Positions 17,619 through 26,671 of a DNA stretch of 50,253 nt are shown here, piece by piece. This DNA comes from Bacteroidetes bacterium RIFCSPLOWO2_12_FULL_37_12 (GTDB lineage Bacteria; Bacteroidota; Bacteroidia; 2-12-FULL-37-12), in NCBI GenBank assembly GCA_001769655.1, contig MEPC01000033.1, forward strand, positions 72,522 through 122,774. The letters are read 5' to 3'. Each line of letters starts with the position of its first letter. The stretch's first letter is position 1. Position numbers and translations under genes: made by a program. The notes below the pieces were generated by a model. That model did no database searches. It saw only the letters and a list, made by a program, of their open reading frames with translations, and was not told the DNA's origin.

Positions 17619-17649
17619 TTGGAATTAAAATAAAGTTAATTTATATTTG
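17619..17649 (+). promoter_or_regulatory. Bacteroidota-type promoter for the secreted pair at 17721-19561
   Basis: TTG (17619-17621), 20 bases, then TATATTTG (17642-17649), an exact fit to TTG-N20-TAnnTTTG. The start codon is about 70 bases downstream. Confidence 0.7.
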
Positions 17650-17720
17650 CAAACAGTTTTGAATAAAAATACGAATTTCAGCGTTTTAAATCTTAAATCT
17701 TAATTCTTAATTTATTCTTT

Positions 17721-18227
17721 ATGATATCTTCAATCCATAGTTTTGCAAAATTCTGGTTACTAATCATATCTATTGTTTTCTTACGGTTCACCCTTCTTTT
17801 TTCTCAGGAAACCATTACCACCACCGGAGGTAATTTGAAAGGTACCAATGGTTCAGTTAGTTATACAGTAGGACAGGTAGTTAACCAGACCTATTCCGGA
17901 GGGAACGGATATATAATACAGGGAGTGCAACAACCCTACGAAATTTCGATAGTTACTTCCCAGGAAGAAGCCAAAGACATCCAATTAAAATTCGCTTTGT
18001 ATCCTAATCTTACTCAAGATGTTATAAATCTAATTGTGGATAATGTTAACACCACTGATTTAAGATATCAACTATCAGAAATCAGCGGCAGACAATTAAC
18101 AAATACACCGGTTTTAAACAGGGAGACACAGATTAATTTATCTTCCTACCCAGCTGAGACGTTTATACTAACTATTTTTCGTGACAAAAAAATCATTAAA
18201 ACATTCAAAATCATTAAAATTAAGTAA
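17721..18227 (+). CDS. Small secreted protein with T9SS-type tail
   Basis: A 168-residue protein with a signal peptide (about residues 1-30) followed by a Gly/Thr-rich domain ([20 protein letters not shown], then [13 protein letters not shown]), a pattern often seen at the N-terminus of Bacteroidota T9SS cargo. The last 80 residues ([12 protein letters not shown], then [23 protein letters not shown]) look like a type A sorting tail. The next gene starts 2 bases after the stop, so the two are co-translated. Function unknown. Confidence 0.8.
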   Translation: MISSIHSFAKFWLLIISIVFLRFTLLFSQETITTTGGNLKGTNGSVSYTVGQVVNQTYSGGNGYIIQGVQQPYEISIVTSQEEAKDIQLKFALYPNLTQDVINLIVDNVNTTDLRYQLSEISGRQLTNTPVLNRETQINLSSYPAETFILTIFRDKKIIKTFKIIKIK

Positions 18228-18229
18228 TT

Positions 18230-19561
18230 ATGAAAAAGTTATTTATTGCACTTACAGCTACTTTAATTATGAAGGGTTTGATGGCTCAGGTTCCTCAAAA
18301 AATGAGTTACCAGGCAGTCATCCGGGACACGGATGGAAATTTAATTACCAATCAAGCAATAGGTGTTAAAATAAGTATTCTGGATAGTTCCACTACGGCA
18401 GTTTATGTAGAAACGCATAATGATTCTACAAATGCAAATGGGTTGATAAGTTTAGTAATTGGCAATGGCACTCCGGTTACAGGAGTTTTTTCAGATATCA
18501 ATTGGTCAAAGAGTCCGATTTTTATTAAAACGGAAACAGACCCAACGGGCGGAACCATTTATTCGATTTCAGGAACCAGCGAATTATTAAGTGTTCCTTA
18601 TGCACTTTATTCATCCAATGGAGGAATTCCGGGACCTGAAGGTCCGCAGGGACCGAAAGGAGATAGTGGCGCAGTAGGACCACAAGGTATTCAAGGGGAT
18701 CCAGGACCCGATGGTCCGCAAGGTCCAAAAGGAGATACAGGCATCGTAGGTCCTCAGGGACTACAAGGTATTCAGGGGATTCCCGGACCCAAAGGGGATA
18801 CGGGAGCCGTTGGTCCACAGGGTCCTCAAGGTACATTCGCTACCGGAAATGTGGTGGGCGATATGCAATATTGGGATGGTACTCAATGGGTGATGATTCC
18901 AGGAGGTGAAAGTGGTCATGGTCTCTCTCTAACAAATTGTCATGGGATTCCTCAATGGGGTCCATGCCCTTTGGAAGTAACGGATGTTGACGGAAATGTT
19001 TATTCAACAGTCGCTATTGATTCACAAATCTGGATGAGTGAAAATCTTAATGTTACAAAATTCAGGAACGGAGATCCGATTCCTACTATGTCAGACACAG
19101 CAGTAAATGACACTACTTCAATATATCAATGGTCGTATGATGAAAATGACAGCTTAGCCGGAGTTTATGGCCGATTATATACCTGGTATGCCGTTTCTGA
19201 CAGCAGAAATGTTTGTCCTATTGGCTGGCATTTACCTTCAGATGTCGAATGGACAACATTAATTACCTATCTTGGTGGAGACGTTGCGGCTGGTGGAAAA
19301 TTAAAAGAAACGGGTTTATCTCACTGGAAGAATCCAAACACCAGCGCTGATAACAGCAGTGGTTTTACTGCATTACCCGGAGGTATAAGAAATGCGTTTG
19401 CTGTATTTAATAGTATAAATAACAATGGCAGTTGGTGGTCATCTACCGCACTTGATGCTACACGGGCATGGTATCGTTACCTTGCTTATAATTCTTCATC
19501 TGCAAACCGGACGGCAAACCAGAAAGTTTTAGGACTTAGTGTCCGCTGTGTAAAAGATTAA
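18230..19561 (+). CDS. Secreted collagen-like protein with FISUMP domain
   Basis: A 443-residue protein with a signal peptide (about 1-20, ending LMAQ), an N-terminal domain starting [13 protein letters not shown] common in Bacteroidota surface proteins, about 22 collagen-like Gly-X-Y triplets (residues about 133-200, GPQGPKGD type) and a C-terminal FISUMP domain: [57 protein letters not shown] is the Fibrobacter succinogenes major paralogous domain, of unknown function. No T9SS tail is evident. The protein probably forms a surface rod or adhesin. The triplet DNA is repetitive, so length variation between strains is likely. Confidence 0.87.
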   Translation: MKKLFIALTATLIMKGLMAQVPQKMSYQAVIRDTDGNLITNQAIGVKISILDSSTTAVYVETHNDSTNANGLISLVIGNGTPVTGVFSDINWSKSPIFIKTETDPTGGTIYSISGTSELLSVPYALYSSNGGIPGPEGPQGPKGDSGAVGPQGIQGDPGPDGPQGPKGDTGIVGPQGLQGIQGIPGPKGDTGAVGPQGPQGTFATGNVVGDMQYWDGTQWVMIPGGESGHGLSLTNCHGIPQWGPCPLEVTDVDGNVYSTVAIDSQIWMSENLNVTKFRNGDPIPTMSDTAVNDTTSIYQWSYDENDSLAGVYGRLYTWYAVSDSRNVCPIGWHLPSDVEWTTLITYLGGDVAAGGKLKETGLSHWKNPNTSADNSSGFTALPGGIRNAFAVFNSINNNGSWWSSTALDATRAWYRYLAYNSSSANRTANQKVLGLSVRCVKD

Positions 19562-19774
19562 GCAAACTATTATAACTACTTATCCCTTTAGGCAAGTTCA
19601 ATATGTAGGAAGTTAAAAAAATGTTCAATGCCAAACGAACAATTAACAAGGTACAAGGGGTTCGCCATTTTCTTTTTTTACTTGCTCATTGTAAATTGAA
19701 AATTTGACATTGTTAGTTAATTAAGTAAAGCAAAATTTTATACTTGCCTAAAAGGGATAAGCAAATTATTATAT
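19561..19774. repeat. MITE-like imperfect inverted repeat with flanking direct repeats
   Basis: CTTATCCCTTTAGGCAAGT (from 19579) is matched in inverted form by ACTTGCCTAAAAGGGATAAG (19742-19761) with one extra base. Inside, CAATGCCAAACGAACAATT is also met by an inverted relative. Outside, AGCAAACTATTATA (19561) and AGCAAATTATTATA (19760) form a direct repeat. The right copy runs into TATATTTG (19770-19777), a promoter-like element before surE, so the element may bring that promoter. No coding capacity. Confidence 0.5.
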
Positions 19775-19789
19775 TTGCTTTTTTTTCCG

Positions 19790-20566
19790 ATGTCCAAAAA
19801 TTCTGTAATGCCCCTTATTCTCATTTCCAACGACGACGGAATTAATGCACCCGGGCTGAAATGCTTGGTGGAAACCATCAAAAGTTTAGGTGACTTGATT
19901 GTTGTGGCGCCTGACCAACCACAATCAGGAATGGGTCATGCTATTACTATTTCAAAACCGTTGAGAGTGGAATTAGTTAAAAAAAAGAATGGATGTAAGT
20001 GGCACACCTGTTCAGGTACACCTGCCGATTGTATAAAACTTGGAACAAAAATCATATTGAAAAAATTGCCGGATCTGGTCGTGAGTGGCATTAACCACGG
20101 TTCCAACTCATCCACCAATGCATTGTATTCCGGAACCTTGTCAGCCGCTATGGAAGGGGCAATTGAAGGAATTCCAGCCATTGGATTTTCTTATTGTGAT
20201 CATAGCTGGTCAGCTGACATGGAAGTATGCAGAGATATTGTTAAAACAATTACCAAAAAAGTATTAAACAAAGGATTACCTGCCGGTACTCTATTAAATG
20301 TAAATATTCCAAATGTGAACGAAAAACCATTGAAAGGAATAAAAATATGCAGGCAGGCAAATGCACGTTGGGTGGAAGAGTTTGAAGAGCGGGTGGATCC
20401 TTCCGGGAAAAATTATTATTGGTTAAAAGGAAATTTCAAAAATTTTGATAAAGGGCAGGATACCGATGAATGGGCATTGAGCCACAACTATGTTTCGGTA
20501 GTGCCACTTCAATACGATTTAACAGCGCATCATGTTATTTCGGTGATTAATGGATGGGAATTATGA
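19790..20566 (+). CDS. surE: 5'/3'-nucleotidase SurE
   Basis: A 258-residue SurE. The family core is clear: LISNDDGINAPG at the N-terminus (metal-binding DD), PDQPQSGMGHAIT, CSGTPADCIKLG, VSGINHGSN and YSGTLSAAMEG. SurE dephosphorylates nucleoside monophosphates using a divalent metal and also acts on short polyphosphate. I chose ATG 19790; an in-frame TTG at 19775 overlaps the promoter-like element and is unlikely. ATG 19808 is also possible because it starts two residues before LISNDDG. Convergent with the next gene. Confidence 0.95.
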   Translation: MSKNSVMPLILISNDDGINAPGLKCLVETIKSLGDLIVVAPDQPQSGMGHAITISKPLRVELVKKKNGCKWHTCSGTPADCIKLGTKIILKKLPDLVVSGINHGSNSSTNALYSGTLSAAMEGAIEGIPAIGFSYCDHSWSADMEVCRDIVKTITKKVLNKGLPAGTLLNVNIPNVNEKPLKGIKICRQANARWVEEFEERVDPSGKNYYWLKGNFKNFDKGQDTDEWALSHNYVSVVPLQYDLTAHHVISVINGWEL

Positions 20567-20573
20567 ACGGGAA

Positions 20574-20650
20574 CTCCCATACTCCCATACTCCCATACTC
20601 CCATACTCCCATACTCCGATACTCCCATACTCCGATACTCCCTCACTCCG
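20574..20650. repeat. ACTCCCAT octamer tandem repeat
   Basis: About nine 8-bp units, ACTCCCAT with ACTCCGAT variants, fill the gap between convergent surE and the receptor gene. No hairpin terminator is seen here. Confidence 0.92.
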
Positions 20651-20662
20651 ATACACTTTCCC

Positions 20663-23404
20663 TCACATCCCCATATCCATCCCCTCACTACCTCCCTTCG
20701 TATCTTTCCGTTTAAAAATGGATGCATCGAACTTCCCAAACCGGTAGCTGAAATTGAGTTTAATGATATGAGGGTCACGTAAGGAATAAGTAGATTGCCT
20801 GAAAAATTCTGTTTCCGAAAATGTTTCGTTCTTATCCGTGCCAAAAATATCACGAACACTTAGCGTGACACTTGCGTTTTTATTTTTTAAAAATTCAAAA
20901 CGCAAAGAACTTTCTACATTCCAACGCGGTTTGGTGTAGCCCTGTGCTGTGGTAATGTTCCCTTCCCACCAACCCTGTCTTCCCATACCCCCTGTTGGTC
21001 CTCCGGCTTGTTTACTTCCTCCTCCATCGCCTCCTTTTCCACCTTTGGGTAAAGCGGTTTGGCTTATGTATTCCGGTGTCACTTGCAATGTAAGATTTTT
21101 CAAAATGGTCGCTGTAAAATTTCCTTTAACATTCCAGGAAAGCTGATGACTGTTTAAATTTTTCTGAATATTTTCCGCCTGAATGACCGAGTAAAAAACA
21201 TTTCCATTCAACGTAAATTCGAGCCACTTTATGATGGAATGTTTACTGGTAAATTCACCGCCGTACAGATAACTGGCATCTGCATTCCTATATGTCCGAA
21301 GAATTATGTTTTTATCTATGACAGAATCATATTCAGTGAGCTGATAGCTGGTAATCAAATCAGTAGATGATTTAAAATATCCGGTAAAAAGCACATTGTT
21401 TTTTGGATTAATGATTTTCTGCAAACTGAGCTCATAAGAATTAGTAAACTCAGGAACCAATCCGGGATTTCCTTTCCGGAGATTCAACGAATCGCTGTAA
21501 TCAATAAATGGAATAAGCTGAAAAAACGTAGGACGATTTATTCTCCGTGAATAGGAAAACTGAAAACTGCTTTTTTCATTCAGTGAGTAGGTAGCACCGG
21601 CGCTGGGAAAAAGTGATACAGGAAAGTTATTAACGAATTTTTTTGCAGAGTCAACCAACTCTCCTGTATAAATCGAGTTTTCTCCTCGGATTCCAAGTTG
21701 ATAACTGAAACGCGAAACCTGTTTTCCAACTATAAGATACCCCGCATATATACGGTCATTGAATTTATAATGAAAACTCTGGTTTTTTATGATTTCAAAT
21801 AATTGATTGGAATTATTTTTCAAAAAATTTTCCGACGAGGTTTCAAATGTTCTGTCGGTGAATCTCACACCGGTTTCTAATTTCGATTTTTCATTTAAAG
21901 GACGGACATAATCTGATTGAGCGGTTAATAATCCGGTGGCACCCTCCGAACGCAATTGCTGTGCAGAAGGAAGTCCGGTTTCAACGTTTAGTGCATTGAA
22001 ATATTTAGTATCGTAATCACCCCACGCGTTATAATTGATTTTATTATAATTGATTTCACCGGTTAGTTCTTCATCTTCTTTAGGGTATAAATGTTTGAAT
22101 TGTATAGTACCCCCGCGGTTTCTGAATTTTCTACCGGTTTCTGAAATCCGGATGTAAGAGGAAGAATTATTGGCGGCAGACGGTAACGTATCGGTGCGGT
22201 TATTCAGAGAATCGGTTGGTTCGAACATTCCGTTAACATAATTCCCGGAAAAGGTAAGTGTGTTCCGGTTATTGAGAAACCAATCAATGCCTCCCCGTGT
22301 ATGCTGAAATCGTCCATCGCTGATACTTTGTTGGGTTTGAGAAATTTTTGTAAGCGGACTTCCTGTAAAATTTTCACGGTTTGTTTCGCCTTCAGAAATA
22401 CTGTGACGTTGATGAATATTTCCATTCAGAAACACATTCAATTTTCCTTCACGAACACTTAGATCACCACCACCGTTCATTTTTCCGTATTGGTCAATGC
22501 CGTAACGGAGTGACCCGTTATATCCCACCCGTCTGTTTTTTTTCAGCACAATATTCAGAATTCCACCTTGTCCTCCCGAGGCATCGTATTTAGCAGAAGG
22601 ATTCGTGATGACTTCAATGGTTTGAATGGCTTCGGCTGGAATCTGATCAATGGACAAGGTAGTGGGAGCGCCGTCAACAAAAATTTCAGGAGATGCACTT
22701 CTTACCGTAACATTTCCCTCCATGTCAACATTTACAGAGGGAACTTTTTTAAGGACATCCTCTGCAGTGCCACCCGAAGAACTCAAATCCTTACTCACAT
22801 TAAAAACTTTTTTATCCAGCTTAAAATCAAAAACGGGCGCAGATGACTGAATGGTAACCTCTTTTAGCTGAGTGACATTGGCGGTGAGTTTAATATTTCC
22901 TAAATCATTATAAATGCCACCTGCATTTTTTTTCATTTTTTCCTTATCTACATTAAATGAAACAGAAATTTCTTTTGGTTTATATCCTAATGCAGAAATT
23001 TTTAATTTATAATTGAGAGTGACATTAATTTTTTCTAAACGGAATTCACCGTTTTCCTGGGTTAATTGACCGGCAACTACCACATCCTGCCGCATTACTT
23101 TTTTGACAGTATCATATACATTTCCAGACAATTGCACCGCCGCATATTCTACCGATTTGTGTGTTATAGAATCAATAACTTTTCCATAGAGATGTCCTAT
23201 CTTCATTTTTTCGGGCATTTCCTTATAATTTCCACCATTATTTTGTCCGTGCTGGGAATAGGAAGGTAAAGGAGTTATTAAAATCAGTATGAAACATAAA
23301 ACTAATGACAGAGCACTAAGAATATGTAAATATTTCTGTGTTTCGTGTTCAGAATGTTTATTATTGTTTTCATGAGGTGCTTTTGATTTATGAAAATGTT
23401 TCAT
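20663..23404 (-). CDS. TonB-dependent receptor-family outer-membrane protein with CarboxypepD-like domain
   Basis: A 913-residue protein from the ATG at 23404 (an upstream in-frame ATG gives no better signal). A hydrophobic signal lies near residues 30-50 (ending YSQ). It is followed by a carboxypeptidase-regulatory-like domain (GKVIDSITHKSVEYAAVQL), a plug-like region (SSGGTAEDVLKKVPSVNVDMEGNVTVR, then IEVITNPSAKYDASGGQGGILNIVLKK) and a barrel of the outer-membrane beta-barrel family 3 type (YSRRINRPTFFQLIPF, GNPGLVPEFTNSYEL). Near the C-terminus is a Gly-rich stretch, and it ends MDMGM rather than an aromatic residue. Substrate unknown; energised by the ExbB/ExbD/TonB proteins if it is a true transporter. 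Confidence 0.88.
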   Translation of the reverse strand: MKHFHKSKAPHENNNKHSEHETQKYLHILSALSLVLCFILILITPLPSYSQHGQNNGGNYKEMPEKMKIGHLYGKVIDSITHKSVEYAAVQLSGNVYDTVKKVMRQDVVVAGQLTQENGEFRLEKINVTLNYKLKISALGYKPKEISVSFNVDKEKMKKNAGGIYNDLGNIKLTANVTQLKEVTIQSSAPVFDFKLDKKVFNVSKDLSSSGGTAEDVLKKVPSVNVDMEGNVTVRSASPEIFVDGAPTTLSIDQIPAEAIQTIEVITNPSAKYDASGGQGGILNIVLKKNRRVGYNGSLRYGIDQYGKMNGGGDLSVREGKLNVFLNGNIHQRHSISEGETNRENFTGSPLTKISQTQQSISDGRFQHTRGGIDWFLNNRNTLTFSGNYVNGMFEPTDSLNNRTDTLPSAANNSSSYIRISETGRKFRNRGGTIQFKHLYPKEDEELTGEINYNKINYNAWGDYDTKYFNALNVETGLPSAQQLRSEGATGLLTAQSDYVRPLNEKSKLETGVRFTDRTFETSSENFLKNNSNQLFEIIKNQSFHYKFNDRIYAGYLIVGKQVSRFSYQLGIRGENSIYTGELVDSAKKFVNNFPVSLFPSAGATYSLNEKSSFQFSYSRRINRPTFFQLIPFIDYSDSLNLRKGNPGLVPEFTNSYELSLQKIINPKNNVLFTGYFKSSTDLITSYQLTEYDSVIDKNIILRTYRNADASYLYGGEFTSKHSIIKWLEFTLNGNVFYSVIQAENIQKNLNSHQLSWNVKGNFTATILKNLTLQVTPEYISQTALPKGGKGGDGGGSKQAGGPTGGMGRQGWWEGNITTAQGYTKPRWNVESSLRFEFLKNKNASVTLSVRDIFGTDKNETFSETEFFRQSTYSLRDPHIIKLNFSYRFGKFDASIFKRKDTKGGSEGMDMGM

Positions 23405-23539
23405 TTGAAAAGCAAATGTATGCAATATTTTACCTTTATTATCATATCAAACAATTGCTTTATAAGGGCAACGTTTTTAATTTTCAACGGTTAGTTCAAA
23501 TATTTATTCAATACATGAGACAAATTACAAAAATTTATG

Positions 23540-23547
23540 TAAATTTG
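23540..23547 (+). promoter_or_regulatory. Promoter -7 element before the DUF433/DUF5615 pair
   Basis: TAAATTTG fits TAnnTTTG, 27 bases before the DUF433 start. A matching TTG at -33 is not obvious. Confidence 0.45.
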
Positions 23548-23574
23548 TGAGTGAATATTTCATAACTTTATATT

Positions 23575-23802
23575 ATGCATTATAAACGTATTATTTCCGA
23601 CCCTAAAATTATGCTCGGAAAGCCAGTCATCAAAGGTACGCGGATTACTGTTGAATTAATCCTTCGTAAATTATCGGAAGGGGCAAAGATAAGCGATATC
23701 CTGATTATGTATAACCATATTAAGGAGGAAGATGTATTAGCCGCACTTACTTATGCTTCAGATGTAGTCAGTAAGGAAGAAATGTTAAGTATAACAAAAT
23801 GA
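23575..23802 (+). CDS. DUF433 family antitoxin
   Basis: A 75-residue protein with the DUF433 pattern: RIISDPKIMLGKPVIKGTRITVELIL, then ILIMYNHIKEEDVLAALTYA. DUF433 proteins are helix-turn-helix-like antitoxins that normally pair with a DUF5615 PIN-like toxin, which is what follows. Its TGA stop overlaps the toxin ATG by 4 bases, giving fixed-ratio translation. Likely represses its own promoter. Confidence 0.92.
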   Translation: MHYKRIISDPKIMLGKPVIKGTRITVELILRKLSEGAKISDILIMYNHIKEEDVLAALTYASDVVSKEEMLSITK

Positions 23803-24146
23803 TAATTGCTGACGAACAAATTCCCTCCAAGATGATTATGGCTTTAAGGGAAAATGCTATTCATGTACTCTCAGTAAAGGAGGACTTTGCTGGGTTATCT
23901 GATGAAGATATCATTACCCTTTCAAATGAAAGGAAATTAATAATTCTTACGGAAGATAAAGATTTTGGTGAATGGATTTTTGCGCATGGAAGAAAAGGAT
24001 GTGGTGTTCTTTTCCTAAGGTATCGTTTCTCAGAAACTAATAAGATTACTGAAACATTAATAAATCTCATTATTGATAAAAGGGAAAAACTATTTTATCA
24101 TTTTACTACTTTAACCATTTATAAAATAAGAACCCGTGAAATTTAA
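23799..24146 (+). CDS. DUF5615 PIN-like toxin
   Basis: A 115-residue PIN-like nuclease-fold protein. The acidic residues expected for the fold appear in IIADEQIP, the Asp in LSDEDIITLS and the pair in ILTEDKDFGEW. The family is paired with DUF433 in toxin-antitoxin systems and is presumed to cut RNA. The ATG lies within the antitoxin stop. The C-terminus is longer than the core and basic (FTTLTIYKIRTREI). Convergent with the proline dehydrogenase gene 90 bases away; nothing else is visible in that gap. Confidence 0.92.
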   Translation: MIIADEQIPSKMIMALRENAIHVLSVKEDFAGLSDEDIITLSNERKLIILTEDKDFGEWIFAHGRKGCGVLFLRYRFSETNKITETLINLIIDKREKLFYHFTTLTIYKIRTREI

Positions 24147-24235
24147 AATATTTATTTTTATCTGAAAACTTGAATATGTCTTATCCACTCGTACCTACTA
24201 AGCTCACGGGAAGATCTGTGTGTTAGGTCTTAGCA

Positions 24236-25408
24236 CTATCTCCCCCTCCTTTCAATCTCCCTCCGAATCATTATCAACTCCCTGCCGGTTTGACCCGAGA
24301 TAGAACGGTTTTCTTCGGCTCTTCTGAATAAATATGGCAAGACGGATTCCACAGGTCCGTAGGGCATATACTTGGTAGAATTGTAACCATCCTTAGCCAG
24401 ATTAAAGGTTATATGATCACTCATGCCCAATAATTGTGAAAAATAAATATGCTTGTCCTGACGATGAATCTGATGGTGTGTCATTCGTTGTGCCATTAGC
24501 ATGCAACTCTCTTCATTGTGAGATGCCACACAGGCAGAAATGACATCTTTGTTTTTGCAAATAATTTCAAGGGCATCGTTAAAACTGCTATCTGTATCCT
24601 TTTTGCTCGAATGTAAAGGAGTAGAATAATTAAATTTTTTAGACCGCTCATTCTCTTCGTCTAAGTAAGCGCCTCGGACCATTTTAACGCCCGTAAAAAA
24701 TGAACCCTTTCTGGCTTCTTCAATTAGTGTATTTAACAGTTGAATGCTGTCTTTCCGGTAAAATTGAATAGTCGTATAGACAATACACTTCGATTGATTA
24801 TATTTTTTCATCATTTCGAGCGCTAAGTCATCTATAGGATTCTGAAACCAGGTTTTTTCGGCATCAATAAAGACAGGTACATTCATAATATATGCTTCAC
24901 GGCAAATCCGGTCATAACGTTCCCTCGCTTTTATCCAGTCATTTTTTTCTGATTCCGACAATTCTGATTTTAATTGAATTTTGTTTAGAATTTCGTATGA
25001 CACCAGCGCAGTGGGTTTAAAAACGGCAAAAGGAATGGATGCTTTATTTTTAGCAAAACGGATACTATTCTGAATTTCATCTGCCGCCTGGTCAAAACTT
25101 TTATTTGAATATTCACCTTCCACCGAGTAATTCAGAATGGAACCTACCAGATGTTTATAAAGTTTTTCCACTTTCTGGTGACATCCAATTAATGATTCAC
25201 CTCCGCAAAAATGTCCAAACAAGGTTTTCCGTAAGATGTTATTTATGGGAAGACGTAAAGCAAGTCCTGTTTTAATCAGGAGGGGTCCTATTTTACTCAA
25301 AACAGGATTATTCATGAGAGAAAATAAAAATGCAATCTTTTTGAGTTCTTTGGTAGAATAATCTTTAAAAGCGATGGAAGTATCGTACAGATTCAATGGC
25401 TCGCTCAT
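24236..25408 (-). CDS. Proline dehydrogenase (ProDH domain)
   Basis: A 390-residue monofunctional proline dehydrogenase from ATG 25408, chosen because upstream in-frame codons overlap the divergent gene. It oxidises proline to pyrroline-5-carboxylate with FAD, giving electrons to the respiratory chain. Family motifs: FIDAEKTWFQ, GVKMVRGAYLDEENER, CVASHNEES, FSQLLGMSDHITFNLA and the C-terminal YMPYGPVESVLPYLFRRAEEN, with the arginine pair that binds the proline carboxylate. Length fits the single-domain form typical of Bacteroidota. The P5C dehydrogenase is not nearby. Divergent from the DAHP synthase gene, with only 42 bases between starts. Confidence 0.94.
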   Translation of the reverse strand: MSEPLNLYDTSIAFKDYSTKELKKIAFLFSLMNNPVLSKIGPLLIKTGLALRLPINNILRKTLFGHFCGGESLIGCHQKVEKLYKHLVGSILNYSVEGEYSNKSFDQAADEIQNSIRFAKNKASIPFAVFKPTALVSYEILNKIQLKSELSESEKNDWIKARERYDRICREAYIMNVPVFIDAEKTWFQNPIDDLALEMMKKYNQSKCIVYTTIQFYRKDSIQLLNTLIEEARKGSFFTGVKMVRGAYLDEENERSKKFNYSTPLHSSKKDTDSSFNDALEIICKNKDVISACVASHNEESCMLMAQRMTHHQIHRQDKHIYFSQLLGMSDHITFNLAKDGYNSTKYMPYGPVESVLPYLFRRAEENRSISGQTGRELIMIRREIERRGR

Positions 25409-25434
25409 AATCCTGCAAAAATATATAAATTCCC

Positions 25435-25442
25435 TACATTTG
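25435..25442 (+). promoter_or_regulatory. Promoter -7 element before DAHP synthase
   Basis: TACATTTG fits TAnnTTTG only 8 bases before the ATG, so the mRNA may be leaderless or nearly so. The -33 part is weak. Confidence 0.45.
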
Positions 25443-25450
25443 CAACTGAT

Positions 25451-26560
25451 ATGGATGTTAATCTCGAAATACTTCCACTTTCTTCCTGGGTGCATGATGT
25501 TACAAGACCTGTATTAATTTCCGGACCTTGCAGTGCCGAAACCGAAGAGCAGGTTTTAACCATAGCCAGGGAACTTGTACAACAAAAAATTACTTTTTTC
25601 AGAAGCGGAATATGGAAGCCGAGAACGCGACCAAATGTTTTTGAAGGGGTTGGTTCCAAAGGGCTACCATGGTTAAACACAGTACAAAAATTAACAGGGC
25701 TGAAAGTTACCATTGAGGTTGCCACAGCGCGGCATGTGGAATCAGCGTTAAAACATTCCATAGATGTGTTGTGGATAGGAGCCCGAAGTACTGCCAATCC
25801 TTTTGTGGTTCAGGAAATTGCCGATGCATTGAAAGGAGTTGATATTCCGGTATTAGTGAAAAACCCAATTAATCCGGATTTAGGACTTTGGCTGGGAGCA
25901 TTGGAGCGATTGAATAAAAATGGTATAAAAAAATTAGCCGCTATTCACAGAGGATTTTCTGTATATGAAACTACCCGTTACCGGAATATACCTACCTGGC
26001 AAATTCCAATTGATCTTAAATTAAAGCTCCCTCAACTTCCTGTTTTTTGTGACCCAAGTCATATTGCAGGAAAACGGGATTTGATTTTTCCGCTTTCTCA
26101 GAAAGCGATGGACTTGAATTTTGATGGTTTGATGATAGAGTGCCACCACTGCCCGGAAAAAGCATGGAGCGATGCCGAACAACAAATTACGCCGGATGAT
26201 TTGCGCATTTTACTGCTCGAATTAAAAATCCGCGCCGACCATTCGGATGATTTAAAATTTGTGCACAATCTGGAAGATTTACGGGAGAGAATAAATAAAA
26301 TAGACCGAGAAATATTGGATGCTTTTGGAAAACGAATGGAATTGGTCCGCCGGATTGGTGATTTCAAAAGAGAGCATAATGTCACCATTTTGCAAAGCCA
26401 ACGCTGGGAGGAAATTATTCAAAATGGACTTGCGCGGTCTTTACGATTAAACCTTAGCAGTGACTTTATTACCGGATTATACAAGCAGGTTCATGATGAG
26501 TCAATCCGTAATCAGAATCTTGTGATGAATGCAGGAAAAGGGATGGAGATTGGGAATTAG
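25451..26560 (+). CDS. Bifunctional DAHP synthase / chorismate mutase
   Basis: A 369-residue fusion. Residues about 1-265 are a DAHP synthase: VLISGPCSAETEEQ, RSGIWKPRTRPNVFEG, LWIGARSTANPFVVQ, VLVKNPINPD and CDPSHIAGKRD. This enzyme joins phosphoenolpyruvate and erythrose-4-phosphate, the first step of the shikimate pathway. Residues about 275-360 are an AroQ-type chorismate mutase (LEDLRERINKIDREILDAFGKRMELVRRIGDFKR), which makes prephenate. The fused mutase probably also senses chorismate or prephenate to control the synthase, as in Bacteroidota homologues. It begins a run of aro genes (aroB, aroA, aroC). Confidence 0.95.
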   Translation: MDVNLEILPLSSWVHDVTRPVLISGPCSAETEEQVLTIARELVQQKITFFRSGIWKPRTRPNVFEGVGSKGLPWLNTVQKLTGLKVTIEVATARHVESALKHSIDVLWIGARSTANPFVVQEIADALKGVDIPVLVKNPINPDLGLWLGALERLNKNGIKKLAAIHRGFSVYETTRYRNIPTWQIPIDLKLKLPQLPVFCDPSHIAGKRDLIFPLSQKAMDLNFDGLMIECHHCPEKAWSDAEQQITPDDLRILLLELKIRADHSDDLKFVHNLEDLRERINKIDREILDAFGKRMELVRRIGDFKREHNVTILQSQRWEEIIQNGLARSLRLNLSSDFITGLYKQVHDESIRNQNLVMNAGKGMEIGN

Positions 26561-26597
26561 CATAGGGATAGAAAATAGAAGATAGAAAATAGGGAAG

Positions 26598-26648
26598 AAC
26601 CTTCAAGGTTTAGCATGGATTCGAGGCGTTAGCTAACCTTAAAGGTTT
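26598..26648. repeat. 51-bp inverted-repeat element, copy 3 of 3
   Basis: Starts AACCTTCAAGGTTT, ends AACCTTAAAGGTTT; the middle GAGGCGTTAGCT differs from the other copies by one base. It sits 23 bases before the TTG start of aroB, after AGAAAATAG-type short repeats (26566-26597). Confidence 0.9.
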
Positions 26649-26671
26649 GGAATTGAAAAATAAAAAAAAAT

